Below, piece after piece: positions 1 through 8,350 of a stretch of DNA of 64,000 bases. Origin of the DNA: Chitinophagales bacterium (GTDB taxonomy: Bacteria; Bacteroidota; Bacteroidia; Chitinophagales; UBA10324); contig JAIBAY010000004.1 of NCBI GenBank assembly GCA_019694975.1, positions 124,001-188,000 of the forward strand, read 5' to 3'. The number at the start of each line of letters is the position of its first letter. Position 1 is the stretch's first letter. A program made the translations under genes and the position numbers. The notes under the pieces are model-generated. The model was given only the letters and a program-made list of their open reading frames with translations, had not been told where the DNA came from and made no database searches.

Positions 1-2
1 TG

Positions 3-971
3 GTAATTCTCTATCGTGCTTTTGGGAGGGAAGGCACCGTCGTGTATCCATATAACCAGGGAAGAACCTGCAGCCATGAAGTGGGGCACTGGTTTGGGCT
101 TACGCATGTTTGGGGTGATGACAACGGAACCTGCAGCGGCAGTGACAATATCGCTGACACACCCAACCAGGCAGATGCCAATTTCGGATGCCCTTCGTAT
201 CCGCTAACCGATAACTGTTCGCCCGTTGAGCCCGGCGTTATGTTCATGAACTATATGGATTATACAGATGACCGGTGCATGTATATGTTTACCAAAGGGC
301 AGGTCGCGGTGATGAACGCTACCCTCAACGGCACCCGCAAGAGCATCCTGAGTTCACCTGCCGGTTGCCAGGGTGTTTATTTTGCGAATGATGCCGCGGT
401 GTCAAAAATCACCCATGCAGCGGATACGATCAGCTTTCTTTCCTTCAAGCCGCAGGTACAACTGACCAACCGTGGCTCAGACATACTGACCAATGCCACT
501 ATCTATTACCAGGTAGACGGACAGGATCCGGCCAAAAAAATTTTTACCGGAAGCCTGGCCACCGGTGAATCGGAACTGATTACGTTTGATGAATTGTATT
601 TCACCAGTGAAGGTGATCATGTTGCCACCGCCTGGAGCACGATGCCCAACAATCAAACGGATCAGTTTATCTTTAATGATACGGCTACCAATAGTTTTTC
701 CGTGATCAGTTCAATCGCGAAAAATACATTCACCGTTTCGCCAAGCCTGACAGCAGGCCCGGTTACATTGTTTATTCAAAATCCGGCAGCGGGCGATATG
801 GATTTACGGGTGATAAATATGCTCGGACAGGTGATGCAGCATCACTTTGTTTCACTCGATTCGCAATCTACGCTTAACATCGATTTGTCTGACCTCGCTC
901 CTGGTGTTTATGTCCTGTTTTCTAAAATAGGCTATGATTACGTGCGTAATAAGATAGTAATAGAGCGATAA
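3..971 (+). CDS. Secreted M43-type zinc metalloprotease with T9SS sorting domain (5' end outside window)
   Basis: The reading frame is open from the window edge, so the N-terminus is missing; the first in-frame GTG at 42 is not taken as the start because the preceding codons already match the conserved stretch before the active site. The zinc site HEVGHWFGLTH (HExxHxxGxxH) is followed about 65 residues later by MNYMDY, the Met-turn, as in M43 (pappalysin/cytophagalysin) peptidases. A middle beta-rich domain follows. The last 80 or so residues (FTVSPS..., LRVINMLGQ..., DLAPGVYVL...) form a Por secretion tail, so the enzyme is predicted to cross the outer membrane by the type IX system. Substrate is unknown. 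Family call is secure; extracellular role is inferred. Confidence 0.9.
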   Translation, partial: VILYRAFGREGTVVYPYNQGRTCSHEVGHWFGLTHVWGDDNGTCSGSDNIADTPNQADANFGCPSYPLTDNCSPVEPGVMFMNYMDYTDDRCMYMFTKGQVAVMNATLNGTRKSILSSPAGCQGVYFANDAAVSKITHAADTISFLSFKPQVQLTNRGSDILTNATIYYQVDGQDPAKKIFTGSLATGESELITFDELYFTSEGDHVATAWSTMPNNQTDQFIFNDTATNSFSVISSIAKNTFTVSPSLTAGPVTLFIQNPAAGDMDLRVINMLGQVMQHHFVSLDSQSTLNIDLSDLAPGVYVLFSKIGYDYVRNKIVIER

Positions 972-993
972 CCTTTGTGTTCTTCGTGAATGC

Positions 994-1045
994 CTTTGTG
1001 CTCTTTGTGGTTCATTTTTCTCCTTTAACCACAAAGGACACAAAG
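994..1045. repeat. Imperfect inverted repeat of CTTTGTG units
   Basis: The convergent gap after the protease gene holds the stem CTTTGTGGTT (1003-1012) and AACCACAAAG (1027-1036) around a 14-nt loop. The arms extend outward for about nine more bases with two mismatches. Further CTTTGTG-like units lie at 972-999. It may act as a bidirectional terminator, but there is no clean T-tract. Similar CTTTGTG-rich intergenic repeats are, from memory, common in environmental genomes. Confidence 0.6.
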
Positions 1046-1102
1046 CACCAATACTTTTAGCAGTATAACCTTTTTCATTCAACGGGAACAGCGCTTGCAG
1101 GT

Positions 1103-1585
1103 TTAGCGATATTCAGGATGTGCTTCGATAAACTTGTGCAAAGCAATGCCCGCTTTTTTCCTGATCTTATTTTGGAAGAAGTTGCTCCAGCCAAGTAAAA
1201 TTCCGGTAATGCCCAAAGCCATGCGGGTCCACTTCCACAGATCAAATTGGTCGGTGTGACGGAAAATTTTACCATCACGGAACTCAAAGACTGCATGAAT
1301 GATGTTCACTACTTTTCGTCCACTGCCTGAGAAAGTATAAGCCGCTTCCCAATAGCAGGTGCCCGTATCTCCGGCTGCTTTCACATCACGCCAGGTGAGC
1401 TGAAGGTCGCTGCCATTGGCAATCAGCATATGCCACATGGCATTTGCTTCCTTCCCTTTGAGTTGCTGAAAAACAGGATCGGAAAATACTACCTGCTCAT
1501 GATAACAGGTTTGCATGGTACGGAAGTCACGGGCCTGAAATGCACGGTAAAACTGATCTATAACTAAAGCGTTGTCAGGAGGCAT
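1103..1585 (-). CDS. NTF2-like (SnoaL-type) family protein
   Basis: A 160-residue protein with the pattern of the NTF2/SnoaL cone fold: an N-terminal helix (VIDQFYRAFQARDF), early strands with FSDPVF, a central WRDVKAAG region and the closing strands VFEFRDGKIFRHTDQFDLW. The C-terminal 45 residues add a hydrophobic segment (MALGITGILLGW) and a basic tail not needed for the fold. Members include hydrolases, isomerases and non-catalytic binding proteins, and nothing here fixes a substrate. The gene stands alone, convergent with the upstream protease. No signal peptide is seen, so a cytoplasmic location is likely. Confidence 0.75.
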   Translation of the reverse strand: MPPDNALVIDQFYRAFQARDFRTMQTCYHEQVVFSDPVFQQLKGKEANAMWHMLIANGSDLQLTWRDVKAAGDTGTCYWEAAYTFSGSGRKVVNIIHAVFEFRDGKIFRHTDQFDLWKWTRMALGITGILLGWSNFFQNKIRKKAGIALHKFIEAHPEYR

Positions 1586-1781
1586 ATCAGCGGAGTTTGG
1601 AGAAAGTCAGCTTGCCGTTTCAGCTTGCTGAGTTTCCGGATGGAAAGATACAATCAATGTACAAAACGAAATGTTGCGCATTGTAAAGCAGCATTTCTGA
1701 AACCGGAAAAAAACTCCGGTGGAAGGAATGATGTGCCAAAAGCATGATATCGTTACGCAATACGGCAACGATAAAAAGCAA

Positions 1782-1806
1782 TCCGCCGGCCTCATCAGCC
1801 GGCGGA
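1782..1806 (-). terminator. Intrinsic terminator of the small secreted-protein gene
   Basis: TCCGCCGGC pairs with GCCGGCGGA around a 7-nt loop (9-bp GC-rich stem). Read on the minus strand it is followed by TTGCTTTTTAT. It lies 24 nt beyond the stop of the gene ending at 1830. Confidence 0.75.
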
Positions 1807-1829
1807 GTTCCCGGAGTTAAATTGTAACA

Positions 1830-2240
1830 TCAGCGGCTGCTGATGAGTCCTGCACCGTCTTTTTCGAGAATGAGCGTGGTAATGCCATGCATACCATTCA
1901 TGTCAATCGTCTTTAAGCGGTAATAAAGTATCATGCCCGGTTGGAGTAATGTTTCCCGGTCACATACTTTATAGTGTGCGCCAACGGCATATCGGTTTTT
2001 CGCGGGTACCATGGCCATCATCTCATAGTTTACACCATCCAGGGAACGTTCAAGTACGAAGCAATGGATATTTTTTTCGCGCTCTGTATCCCATTCAATG
2101 GTCACCTCATCATCCGTAACGTTCGTTTGTATTTTTACCACCGCCTCATTAGTGATAGCATTCTTAATGGTTTGTGCTGATGATGGCTGAACGGTAATGG
2201 CCATAATCAACAGGATCGAAAGGCATAATTGATGTTTCAT
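1830..2240 (-). CDS. Small secreted protein with fibronectin-like beta domain
   Basis: The start at 2240 (MKHQLCL...) is preferred over an in-frame ATG at 2309 because it places a clean signal peptide at the N-terminus, with a hydrophobic core LSILLIMAITV and a cleavage site near PSSAQT. The mature part of about 110 residues has the pattern VTIEWDTE, CFVLERSLDGVNYE, YYRLKTIDMNG, which in Bacteroidota usually forms the beta-sandwich just before a T9SS sorting tail. No sorting tail follows, so the protein either stays periplasmic or is a shortened relative. Function unknown. A strong hairpin terminator lies just downstream. Confidence 0.65.
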   Translation of the reverse strand: MKHQLCLSILLIMAITVQPSSAQTIKNAITNEAVVKIQTNVTDDEVTIEWDTEREKNIHCFVLERSLDGVNYEMMAMVPAKNRYAVGAHYKVCDRETLLQPGMILYYRLKTIDMNGMHGITTLILEKDGAGLISSR

Positions 2241-2365
2241 CTTATTGGATTTTATGTTACCTAATACAGCTGTAAAAATATCCAGGGGCAGGAACGTCAA
2301 CAAGTCCACGAAAGGGGGACAACAGGCTGCTGTGCGGCGTGATTGAACATTAATAGGCTGCTGTT

Positions 2366-3202
2366 TCAGAAGGCATAACTCAGGTACAAACCTTTGCCGT
2401 TGCCAAGCATTGGGGCAATGCTGAGCCTGTCGCCGTGATCAATGCGGTGCAGTTGCGGAATCAGGTAACCAATACCGGCACCCACCACGTAACCCGTCAC
2501 TACATCGCTCGGAAAATGTTTACCGGCCTTATACCTGGCAAGGCCGATAAATGCAGGAAAAGTTACTGCAACGGTCCATACAACAGGGGTAAGCTTTGAA
2601 TGCGGGTGAAAATCATTGAATATTTTGGCGCCGCAGAATGATGCGCAGGCCGATATGCTGGTATGGCCGCTGAAGAAAGACTCTTTTACGTTGGATGCCG
2701 TGCGTTCTTCAATGGTGAAGTCCTGTGTGTTGTAGGTCAGCGGACGCCGCCTGCTGACAAGCCCGGAGGTCAGGTTATAAGCACCCGAACCGATTGCTAT
2801 GGTTTCGACATACAACAAAATCGTGGTCACGGCATTGTCGTTGATGCGCCCATCTGCAAGTGATAGAAGCGGAAGAGCCATTGCAGCATATAAAGCGTAG
2901 TTGCTGGCATTCAGGTAAGCAGCGTTTGATTGTTTGACAGCACTTAAATCGAAGGAAGGAATTTTATCAGTATTGGTGTCGGTAAGCGCCTGCTGCGTGG
3001 TAAATGGTGTTTTGCCGGTTCGTGCCAGCAACCCTCCCAGGTTCATTACCACTCCCGTAGTAAAATAGGCGAGTTCTTTGTTCACCTTCAGTTCGTATGG
3101 GTTATAGGAATTCTGTGCTTCACAGGCAGGCATCGTAGCAAACAGCACGAGTATCAACAACGGCACATCCAAGATAATTTTACGGTTCATGCTGATCTTC
3201 AC
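2366..3202 (-). CDS. PAP2-family phosphatase, exported
   Basis: A 278-residue protein with a signal-like N-terminus (IILDVPLLILVLFATMP) and the three acid phosphatase motifs of the PAP2 family: RRRP (151-154), SGH (178-180) and RYKAGKHFPSD (R223, H229, D233). Hydrophobic stretches near 103-115 and 213-222 suggest membrane association. The family removes phosphate from lipid phosphates or undecaprenyl pyrophosphate, with catalysis on the periplasmic side. A start at Met5 is equally possible. The gene is monocistronic as far as can be seen, and no neighbour suggests a specific lipid. Family certain, substrate open. Confidence 0.85.
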   Translation of the reverse strand: MKISMNRKIILDVPLLILVLFATMPACEAQNSYNPYELKVNKELAYFTTGVVMNLGGLLARTGKTPFTTQQALTDTNTDKIPSFDLSAVKQSNAAYLNASNYALYAAMALPLLSLADGRINDNAVTTILLYVETIAIGSGAYNLTSGLVSRRRPLTYNTQDFTIEERTASNVKESFFSGHTSISACASFCGAKIFNDFHPHSKLTPVVWTVAVTFPAFIGLARYKAGKHFPSDVVTGYVVGAGIGYLIPQLHRIDHGDRLSIAPMLGNGKGLYLSYAF

Positions 3203-3375
3203 GCAAGTGATGTAATGGTTAATGAGCCCTTTGGTTTTTGCCGGTGTCCGGCATGAGTGCTGTTAAACATATGACGGAAGCGGTAATGTAAGCTTGCTTG
3301 CATATCTAAAACAATCTCAATGTTGACCTATAATGTAGTCTGAGCTTTCAGAGCAAGGAAGTGCTTTGTGGCAGG

Positions 3376-3876
3376 TTATTTCAGTTCTACCAGCACCTGA
3401 TTTTTTTCTACTGCGTCTTTGGCAACCACCTTTATGGCTTTCACGATGCCGGCTCCCGGAGATTTAATAACATTTTCCATTTTCATGGCTTCCAGAATCA
3501 GCACGGAATCACCTTCCTTTATTTCCTGGTCAACCTGCACCATGACTTTTAACACTAATCCCGGCATAGGAGCTTTTATGTTATTCACCTTATGTACAGC
3601 TGTTCCTTCCATGCCCAGTTCTTTCAGCAAGGCATCAAACCGGTCTTTCACCTTTACCTGGTAGATATGCCCGTTCACGCGAATGGTAAAGGTCTTTTTT
3701 TCCTTTACCGACTGCAGCACTTCACAGGTAAAAGAGCGGTTATCTTTCACGATGTGAAAACGCCGGTTACCAATGGAAATCTTATCCCAGGTGCCTTGCT
3801 TGCCGTCTATCGTGAAATCGTTGCCGGTTAGTTCGATTTCCCTTTCTTTATCCTGATCGACTGTTACCTTGTACAT
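3376..3876 (-). CDS. Biotin/lipoyl-attachment (biotin carboxyl carrier) protein
   Basis: The start at 3876 (MYKVTV...) fits the family better than an in-frame ATG at 3948. The 166-residue protein has an N-terminal beta domain and, from about residue 98, a biotinyl domain with APMPGLV and the biotinylation motif EAMKMEN, where K132 is the predicted biotin-lysine. This layout matches the carrier subunit of acyl-CoA carboxylases of the propionyl/acetyl-CoA class. The carboxylase and carboxyltransferase subunits are not adjacent here, so it would have to pair with subunits encoded elsewhere. Cytoplasmic. It is divergent from the M1 peptidase gene. Confidence 0.85.
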   Translation of the reverse strand: MYKVTVDQDKEREIELTGNDFTIDGKQGTWDKISIGNRRFHIVKDNRSFTCEVLQSVKEKKTFTIRVNGHIYQVKVKDRFDALLKELGMEGTAVHKVNNIKAPMPGLVLKVMVQVDQEIKEGDSVLILEAMKMENVIKSPGAGIVKAIKVVAKDAVEKNQVLVELK

Positions 3877-4042
3877 GAATGTTATTTTTTTGACCGTTTG
3901 GTCATACAAAGCAAATGATAAAATTGATAATTGCGTACGCGGCAACAAGATTAATCCGGCTTAGTCCAACCGGTGCCGGCAACAAGGTGTCATGCCAGGG
4001 CAATGAAGCATCCGATGTCAGGCCGGGATATCATAACCGGTA

Positions 4043-4071
4043 TTGGCTGTCACCGTTTAATCCTATTTTTG
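4043..4071 (+). promoter_or_regulatory. Bacteroidota-type promoter of the M1 peptidase gene
   Basis: TTG at 4043-4045, an 18-nt spacer and TATTTTTG at 4064-4071 fit the -33 TTG / -7 TAnnTTTG pattern of the phylum. The predicted transcript start near 4077 leaves a leader of about 70 nt before the ATG at 4146. Confidence 0.5.
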
Positions 4072-4145
4072 TTTCGTATCATGTTTCATTACCGCAAAGG
4101 TGACACAGCAAACGGCCTGCTGAATAGCCCGGATAATTTAATTCA

Positions 4146-6845
4146 ATGACGATGAAAAAAATTCTTATCTATTGTAGCCTGTTGCTGCTCGCTACGGGTG
4201 TAATCAGTTGTTCTGTGAAGCAAAGGATGTCCGCTTCCGATATCTCCAATGCCGATACCACAGCGCTTGATGATCCTTATGCACTAGATCCTTCGGATAG
4301 CTTGTCCTACGAGTTCAGTGATGATGCCATTGTGGTTACCCCGCAGGTTTACCGCTCTTCACACACGATTATTAATGACCTTATTCATACGAAGCTGGAT
4401 GTCAGCTTCGACTGGAGCAAAACACAACTCAACGGAAAAGCCTGGATTACGCTTTCTCCTCATTTTTATGCAACGGATTCATTGTGGCTCGATGCGAAGG
4501 GTTTTGATTTACATAAACTGGAGCTCGTGCGCAAGCAAGGCAACATACCGCTGCAATACACGCACGATTCGACGGGCATCAATGTTAAGCTGGACAAGAC
4601 GTATGAAGACGATGATCAGTACACTGTTTACATTGACTATACCGCGAAACCCAATGAGCTGAAGGTGAAAGGGTCGGCAGCCATTACCGATGCAAAAGGA
4701 TTATACTTTATTAATCCGGACGGAAAAGATCCTGATAAGCCGCGGCAACTCTGGACACATGGTGAAACGGAAAGTAACTCCTGCTGGTTTCCGACGATTG
4801 ACAAGCCGAATATGAAAATGACAACGGAATTATCGATGACGGTGGAAAAAGGATTTGTTACCCTTTCTAACGGATTAATGATTTCTTCAAAGGATAATGC
4901 AGATGGAACGCATACCGATACCTGGAAACTCGACCTCCCTTATGCACCTTATCTTGTGATGATGGCGGCCGGACCGTTTGCCGTTATCAAAGATCACTGG
5001 AAGAATATGGAAGTCAACTACTACGTTGATAAAAAATATGCGCCATATGCGCAGGCGATTTTTGGCAATACGCCGGAGATGATTGATTTCTTTTCCAGCC
5101 TGCTCGGCGTGCCTTATCCCTGGCCTAAGTATTCGCAGGTGGTGGTGCACGACTACATTTCCGGTGCCATGGAAAATGTAAGCGCCACTTTGATGTATGA
5201 AGACATGCATCAGACAACAAGAGAAATGATTGACGGCAATAAGGAAGATATCATTTCACATGAATTATTTCATCAGTGGTTTGGCGACCTTGTAACCTGT
5301 GAATCATGGTCCAATATTCCGCTGAATGAATCCTTTGCTACCTATGGAGAATACCTGTGGATGGAACATCAATACGGAAAGGATGAAGCAGACAATCATC
5401 TTAATGACGATCTTGAATTATACCTCTATATGTCGCGGCTGGGCAATGAGCCGCTCATCAGGTATGATTATAAGGACAAGGAAGATATTTTTGATCCTAT
5501 CAGCTATCAGAAGGGCGGAAGAGTGCTTCACCTGCTGCGAAGCTATGTGGGTGATGAAGCCTTCTTCCGTGCTTTGAATAAATATCTCACCGCGCATCGC
5601 TTCGGAACCGTTGAAGTGGCACAACTGCGGCTGGCTTTTGAAGAAGTCACCGGCCAGGATTTAAACTGGTTTTTCAATCAGTGGTTTTTCTCGGCAGGGC
5701 ATCCGGTGCTGGATATCAGTTACCAATATGACGCTGATGCAAAAAAGGAAACCGTTACCGTTCAGCAGGTGCAAGACACCAATGATGGTACACCGGTCTT
5801 CAGGTTACCGGTTGATATTGATGTTTATGAAGGCGGAAACGTAACACGTTATGCAAAAGTGATCACAGATGCCATGCAGGAATTTTCCTTTTCCTGCCAA
5901 ACGCCTCCCGACCTTGTAAATGTGGATGCCGGCAAGGCACTGATTTGTGAAAAGACGGATAATAAATCTGACTCCGCTTTTGCCTTTCAGCTGGAGCATG
6001 CGCCGCTCTTCATGGACCGCCATGAATCCATCAGCTATTTCGCGCAGCATGCCGCCAGTCCATTGTATGAACAGGTTTTGCTGATGGGAATGAACGACCG
6101 CGATGCCGCGATACGCAGGCTATCCGTGGAAAGCATTCCTCCCGACATGGCAGCACAGGACCAATCTGTTTTTGCAAATAAAATAAAGGAACTGGCAATG
6201 CACGATTCAAGCTCATTAGTGCGTGCTGCCGCTTTAGAGAACATAGCCGGATGGCAGGATACATCAGTCACCGGTGTGCTGGAAAACGCATTGCGCGACA
6301 GTTCATTCCTCGTCATCTCCACTGCATTAAAAGCAATGGTGGAGGTTGATTCCATGAAAGCTTACAAGGCGGCCGTAATGCTGGAGAAGGACTCATCGGA
6401 GCAGGTGAGAGACGGATTGGAGACTGTTTATGCCAGGATGGGCGGACCTGAAAAGAATGATTTCTTTATGTCACGCCTGAGCGGCAGCGATGTATCTTAC
6501 TATTCCACTGTGAACTACGGGCAGTTCCTCGCCCGGTGGTCTACTGACACAGCAGTTATTGAAAAAGCATTGCCGCTCCTCTATGAGATATCGGCAAATA
6601 ACGCGCGATGGTATGTGCGGCTGGCAGCTACCAATGCGCTTGAAAATGTGTATTCGGCCATGGATCAGCAGAAAGAAACCGCTACCAATATGCTGATGCG
6701 TGATGAATTGAGCGCTGATGAAAAACAGCAACTGATGACCGGACTTGACTGGATTAATATTCAAATGGCAGACCTGGAAAAAAGAGTCGGCGCCATTAAA
6801 GCGGCTGAAACCAATGAACACCTGAAAATGATTTACGGCCGTTGA
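4146..6845 (+). CDS. M1-family aminopeptidase lipoprotein
   Basis: An 899-residue gluzincin aminopeptidase. The N-terminus is a lipoprotein signal (LLLLATGVISC, lipid-bearing C22); a start at Met3 would keep it. The N-terminal beta domain leads to the exopeptidase motif GAMEN (340-344), the zinc site HELFH (372-376) and the third zinc ligand E395 in NESFATYGEY. About 330 C-terminal residues form a helical, HEAT-like region. M1 enzymes release N-terminal residues from peptides; here the enzyme is probably anchored in the periplasm or cell surface and used in peptide scavenging. All catalytic residues are present. It stands next to a gamma-carbonic anhydrase-like gene 40 nt downstream, possibly co-transcribed. 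Confidence 0.93.
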   Translation: MTMKKILIYCSLLLLATGVISCSVKQRMSASDISNADTTALDDPYALDPSDSLSYEFSDDAIVVTPQVYRSSHTIINDLIHTKLDVSFDWSKTQLNGKAWITLSPHFYATDSLWLDAKGFDLHKLELVRKQGNIPLQYTHDSTGINVKLDKTYEDDDQYTVYIDYTAKPNELKVKGSAAITDAKGLYFINPDGKDPDKPRQLWTHGETESNSCWFPTIDKPNMKMTTELSMTVEKGFVTLSNGLMISSKDNADGTHTDTWKLDLPYAPYLVMMAAGPFAVIKDHWKNMEVNYYVDKKYAPYAQAIFGNTPEMIDFFSSLLGVPYPWPKYSQVVVHDYISGAMENVSATLMYEDMHQTTREMIDGNKEDIISHELFHQWFGDLVTCESWSNIPLNESFATYGEYLWMEHQYGKDEADNHLNDDLELYLYMSRLGNEPLIRYDYKDKEDIFDPISYQKGGRVLHLLRSYVGDEAFFRALNKYLTAHRFGTVEVAQLRLAFEEVTGQDLNWFFNQWFFSAGHPVLDISYQYDADAKKETVTVQQVQDTNDGTPVFRLPVDIDVYEGGNVTRYAKVITDAMQEFSFSCQTPPDLVNVDAGKALICEKTDNKSDSAFAFQLEHAPLFMDRHESISYFAQHAASPLYEQVLLMGMNDRDAAIRRLSVESIPPDMAAQDQSVFANKIKELAMHDSSSLVRAAALENIAGWQDTSVTGVLENALRDSSFLVISTALKAMVEVDSMKAYKAAVMLEKDSSEQVRDGLETVYARMGGPEKNDFFMSRLSGSDVSYYSTVNYGQFLARWSTDTAVIEKALPLLYEISANNARWYVRLAATNALENVYSAMDQQKETATNMLMRDELSADEKQQLMTGLDWINIQMADLEKRVGAIKAAETNEHLKMIYGR

Positions 6846-6885
6846 AACTGTATTCACTGCAAATGAAAAACATCTCAGATCTGAT

Positions 6886-7398
6886 ATGGCAATCATCAAA
6901 TCCATCAATGGCATTGAGCCGCAGTTTGGCAAAAACTGTTTCCTTGCCGAAAATGCTGTAGTAGCTGGTGATGTAATCACGGGCGATGACTGCACCATCT
7001 GGTTCAATGCCGTTGTGCGTGGCGATGTGCACTTTATCCGCATTGGCAACAAGGTGAATATACAGGATGGCGCAATAATTCATTGCACCTATCAGAAAGC
7101 CAGCACAACCATTGGCAACAATGTCTCCATCGGCCATGGTGCCATTGTGCACGGCTGTACGCTGGAAGATAATGTGGTGGTGGGAATGGGCGCTATCGTA
7201 ATGGATCATGCCGTAGTGGAAAAAAATTCGCTGATCGCGGCAGGATCCGTAGTGCTTGAAAATACCCGCGTGGAATCAGGCAGCATTTATGCAGGTGTCC
7301 CGGCTAAAAAAGTGAAAGAACTCTCACCGGAACATTTTGAACAGATCAATATGCGCATTGCCAATAATTATGTGATGTATGCGGAATGGTTTAAATAA
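6886..7398 (+). CDS. Gamma-carbonic anhydrase-like hexapeptide-repeat protein
   Basis: A 170-residue left-handed beta-helix protein built from hexapeptide turns (AVVAGDV, CTIWFNAVVRGDV, VSIGHGAIVHGC, VVVGMGAIVMDHAVV). The three histidines expected to bind the metal are present: H66 (IIHC), H84 and H89 (GHGAIVH). The YGVPAKKV-type closing turn appears as YAGVPAKKVKEL before a C-terminal helix. Members of this YrdA/PaaY group are trimeric, with known or suspected carbonic anhydrase or thioesterase activity. Activity cannot be decided from sequence. Cytoplasmic. It probably shares a transcript with the upstream peptidase gene. Confidence 0.88.
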   Translation: MAIIKSINGIEPQFGKNCFLAENAVVAGDVITGDDCTIWFNAVVRGDVHFIRIGNKVNIQDGAIIHCTYQKASTTIGNNVSIGHGAIVHGCTLEDNVVVGMGAIVMDHAVVEKNSLIAAGSVVLENTRVESGSIYAGVPAKKVKELSPEHFEQINMRIANNYVMYAEWFK

Positions 7399-7477
7399 CC
7401 GGGCTGGTATAGCGAAGTGATTTGAAATTGAATGGATCTAAGGGCAACCAAATTTTTCCGGACTTTCAAATCTTAAC

Positions 7478-7600
7478 TCATGTGAATTGAGTGCACCTGC
7501 TTTAACACATAAAACAATCAAGCAATACTTAGATGCTGAACGTGAAGCAACATTCAAGAGTGAATACTATCAGGGAGAAATATCTGGCATGTCAGGATAG
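7478..7600 (+). pseudogene. Remnant of a Uma2-family nuclease N-terminus
   Basis: Reading frame 7478-7600 encodes a 40-residue fragment (LSAPALTHKTIKQYLDAE, then KSEYYQGEI and GMSG) ending in TAG. This is the N-terminal block of Uma2 (DUF820) PD-(D/E)XK-like proteins, which normally run to about 190 residues. There is no ATG at the expected place (TTG AGT at 7487) and no trace of the catalytic C-terminal part downstream. The identification rests on motif memory of one short block, so it is tentative. It lies upstream of a dead toxin-antitoxin pair, making this 0.9-kb gap a site of decayed accessory genes. Confidence 0.5.
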
Positions 7601-7675
7601 AACTGGTACCACCTGCAAACCCTTAATTACTTCTTGCACAAACAATTGATTATTTTAGAAAGACACATTCAGATA

Positions 7676-7963
7676 CTGACAACACTAACCATAAAATTCA
7701 AAAATCGTAAACAGGCGATGCTGGCAAAAGAGTTTGCAGAAGATGTAAGCGGCGCGGAGGAAATCAATTTTTCAGAGGACAAGAAAAAGAATGGTGCCGG
7801 TAAGGATGAGCATTTTTTTAAGGTATATGGTGTTACAGAAAAGGAATTTTAGGATCGCTTCCGCCTGGCGGAAGAAGATATTCAACATGGAAGAGTTTAT
7901 TCTGTTGAAGAAGTTATGAAGCGTATAAAGGAGCGGCATGCAAAGGACCGTAGAAAAATATGA
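7676..7963 (+). pseudogene. Antitoxin gene with an in-frame TAG stop and lost start codon
   Basis: Read straight through a TAG at 7850-7852, one frame gives an antitoxin-like protein of about 95 residues: TTLTIKFKNRKQA..., then KKNGAGKDEHFFKVYGVTEKEF, stop, DRFRLAEEDIQHGRVYSVEE and VMKRIKERHA. The C-terminal half (AEEDIQxGRVYSxEEV) is typical of RelB/ParD-like antitoxins. The codon where Met is expected before TTLTI is CTG (7676), suggesting a second lesion. The frame is kept on both sides of the stop, so the damage looks like point substitutions. It overlaps the following toxin gene by 26 nt, the usual arrangement in such modules. Confidence 0.6.
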
Positions 7964-8273
7964 GGTAGTTATTACTGCTTTTGCCGAAGGCGCAATCCGG
8001 CAAATTTATAAGTACATTAAGGAAAGGGTTTCTCAGGAATTCGCTGCAAAGTATGAAGAGTGAATCGTGAATGAAACGCTGAATTTTCAAAACTCTTACT
8101 TATTGCCGGAATGCCCTGAACTAACTACCCGAAAGAAAGTTTACAGATACATAGTTTTTGGCAACTATAGAATTATCGGTAAAATTGTCAATACGAGGGA
8201 TTACGGCCTTGATGGTTTCCATACCAAAGGAAATCCGACTCAATTGCGCAAGCTGCGGCATTTAAAAGTATAA
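7938..8273 (+). pseudogene. RelE/ParE-type toxin gene with an in-frame TGA stop
   Basis: The ATG at 7938 opens a frame encoding YEVVITAFAEGAIRQIYKYI and AAKYEE before a TGA at 8061-8063. The same frame continues as IVNETLNF..., RKKVYRYIVFGNYRII and HTKGNPTQLRKLRHLKV to a TAA at 8271. Together this is a complete ParE/RelE-superfamily toxin of about 110 residues interrupted by a single stop. Intact members inhibit gyrase or cleave mRNA at the ribosome. Both this gene and its antitoxin are broken, so the module should be inactive. No frameshift is needed to rebuild either protein. Confidence 0.65.
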
Positions 8274-8350
8274 TTGTCACAGTATTCCGAAAGTTATCCT
8301 CAATTTTCCGTTTATCCTCCGATATTTGATTCTTCAATTTTTGATATACT

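Noticed and set aside
852..1082. 76-residue minus-strand open frame at the end of the protease gene
   Set aside because: It is a translation of the CTTTGTG repeat (EKNEPQRAQRHSRRTQR) plus antisense of the protease tail; no start region or fold.
1607..1795. 62-residue minus-strand open frame
   Set aside because: Cysteine/serine-rich with no signal peptide or domain pattern; its start region lies in the terminator hairpin stretch.
7850..8063. Stop-codon recoding (TAG and TGA read as amino acids) in the toxin-antitoxin pair
   Set aside because: Two different stop codons, no recoding elements nearby, and a lost antitoxin start fit ordinary gene decay better.
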